In this document: positions 5,591 through 5,702 of the stretch, piece after piece | Layout: each line of letters starts with the position of its first letter | Numbering within the stretch: the stretch's first letter is position 1 | Origin: Actinomycetota bacterium | GTDB lineage: Bacteria > Actinomycetota > Actinomycetes > Nanopelagicales > Nanopelagicaceae | NCBI GenBank assembly: GCA_947480465.1 | Contig: CANKCT010000061.1 | Location: 1-5,702 of the forward strand | Length of the DNA: 5,702 bases | Direction of reading: 5' to 3' | Position numbers and translations under genes: made by a program | The notes under the pieces: generated by a model | What the model saw: the letters and a program-made list of their open reading frames with translations, nothing else | Database searches by the model: none | Told to the model about the DNA's origin: nothing

Positions 5591-5702
5591 GATGGCAAAT
5601 CTACCTAGTTATCAAGCACCAGATTGCCATTTACTGCACATGTGGCGTACTTTTACCCCACTTGCAGGAAAAATTGCAGGTTTTGCAGATAATTTTGAGT
5701 GA
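5591..5702. other. Undecided edge region upstream of DUF4389
   Basis: These 112 bases hold two competing short frames. On the plus strand, an ATG at 5589 opens a 37-codon frame ending in TGA at 5700-5702. On the minus strand, a frame open from the window edge ends at TGA 5612-5614, and its last 29 codons could be the tail of an upstream gene in the same operon as DUF4389 (about 20 bases spacing). Both have about three-quarters A/T third positions, so composition does not separate them, and I recognise neither protein. Confidence 0.3.
5601..5606 (-). promoter_or_regulatory. Probable Shine-Dalgarno of the DUF4389 gene
   Basis: AGGTAG on the minus strand sits 10 bases before the ATG at 5590. 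The spacing is at the long end of the usual range. No convincing promoter could be picked between here and the window end. Confidence 0.4.

Noticed and set aside
5589..5702. 37-codon plus-strand ORF at the right edge as a new small protein
   Set aside because: Its start codon overlaps the DUF4389 start on the other strand, no ribosome-binding site is visible, and a minus-strand frame in the same bases is equally plausible.

Overview
This window looks like a chromosomal segment of a low-GC actinobacterium. By eye its GC content is roughly 40-45%. The closest fit I can suggest is a streamlined freshwater lineage of the acI/Nanopelagicales type, but that is inference from gene content plus base composition. 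The actinobacterial assignment itself is firm: there is a WhiB1-type iron-sulfur protein, a PdtaS-type sensor kinase, a DUF6912-like protein and a CpaE-like ATPase of the kind found in this phylum. The arrangement of whiB1 converging on pdtaS also matches my recollection of the Mycobacterium tuberculosis locus Rv3219/Rv3220c.

Layout. (1) 3-2831, plus strand: a tightly packed row made of a CpaE/MinD-like ATPase whose 5' end lies outside the window, a small DUF6912-like protein, and the histidine kinase pdtaS. The spacings are 19 and 2 bases. (2) 2838-3342, minus strand: whiB1, preceded by a leader with a very strong ribosome-binding site and a small hairpin, and upstream of it on the same strand tRNA-Arg(CCG). 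pdtaS and whiB1 converge with only 6 bases between their stop codons and no visible terminator. (3) 3412-4349, plus strand: msrA and msrB, an overlapping methionine sulfoxide reductase operon that diverges from the tRNA. (4) 4346-5590, minus strand: a DUF4389 membrane protein followed 3 bases later by an AlkA-type DNA glycosylase, whose stop codon overlaps that of msrB. (5) 5591-5702: upstream region with only short, undecidable open frames.

How the genes may work together. PdtaS is a cytoplasmic sensor kinase that in M. tuberculosis drives the RNA-binding antiterminator PdtaR; no pdtaR is present here. WhiB1 is an Fe-S nucleoid/sigma-factor-associated regulator that reacts with nitric oxide. 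MsrA/MsrB repair oxidised methionine, and the AlkA-type enzyme removes alkylated bases. The segment therefore has a redox and damage-response flavour, though most of it is ordinary core genome.

I did not find a convincing undescribed multi-gene system. The two observations most worth following are that this PdtaS lacks the two sensory cysteines of its M. tuberculosis relative, and that the CpaE-like ATPase has a P-loop in which the catalytic lysine is replaced by cysteine.
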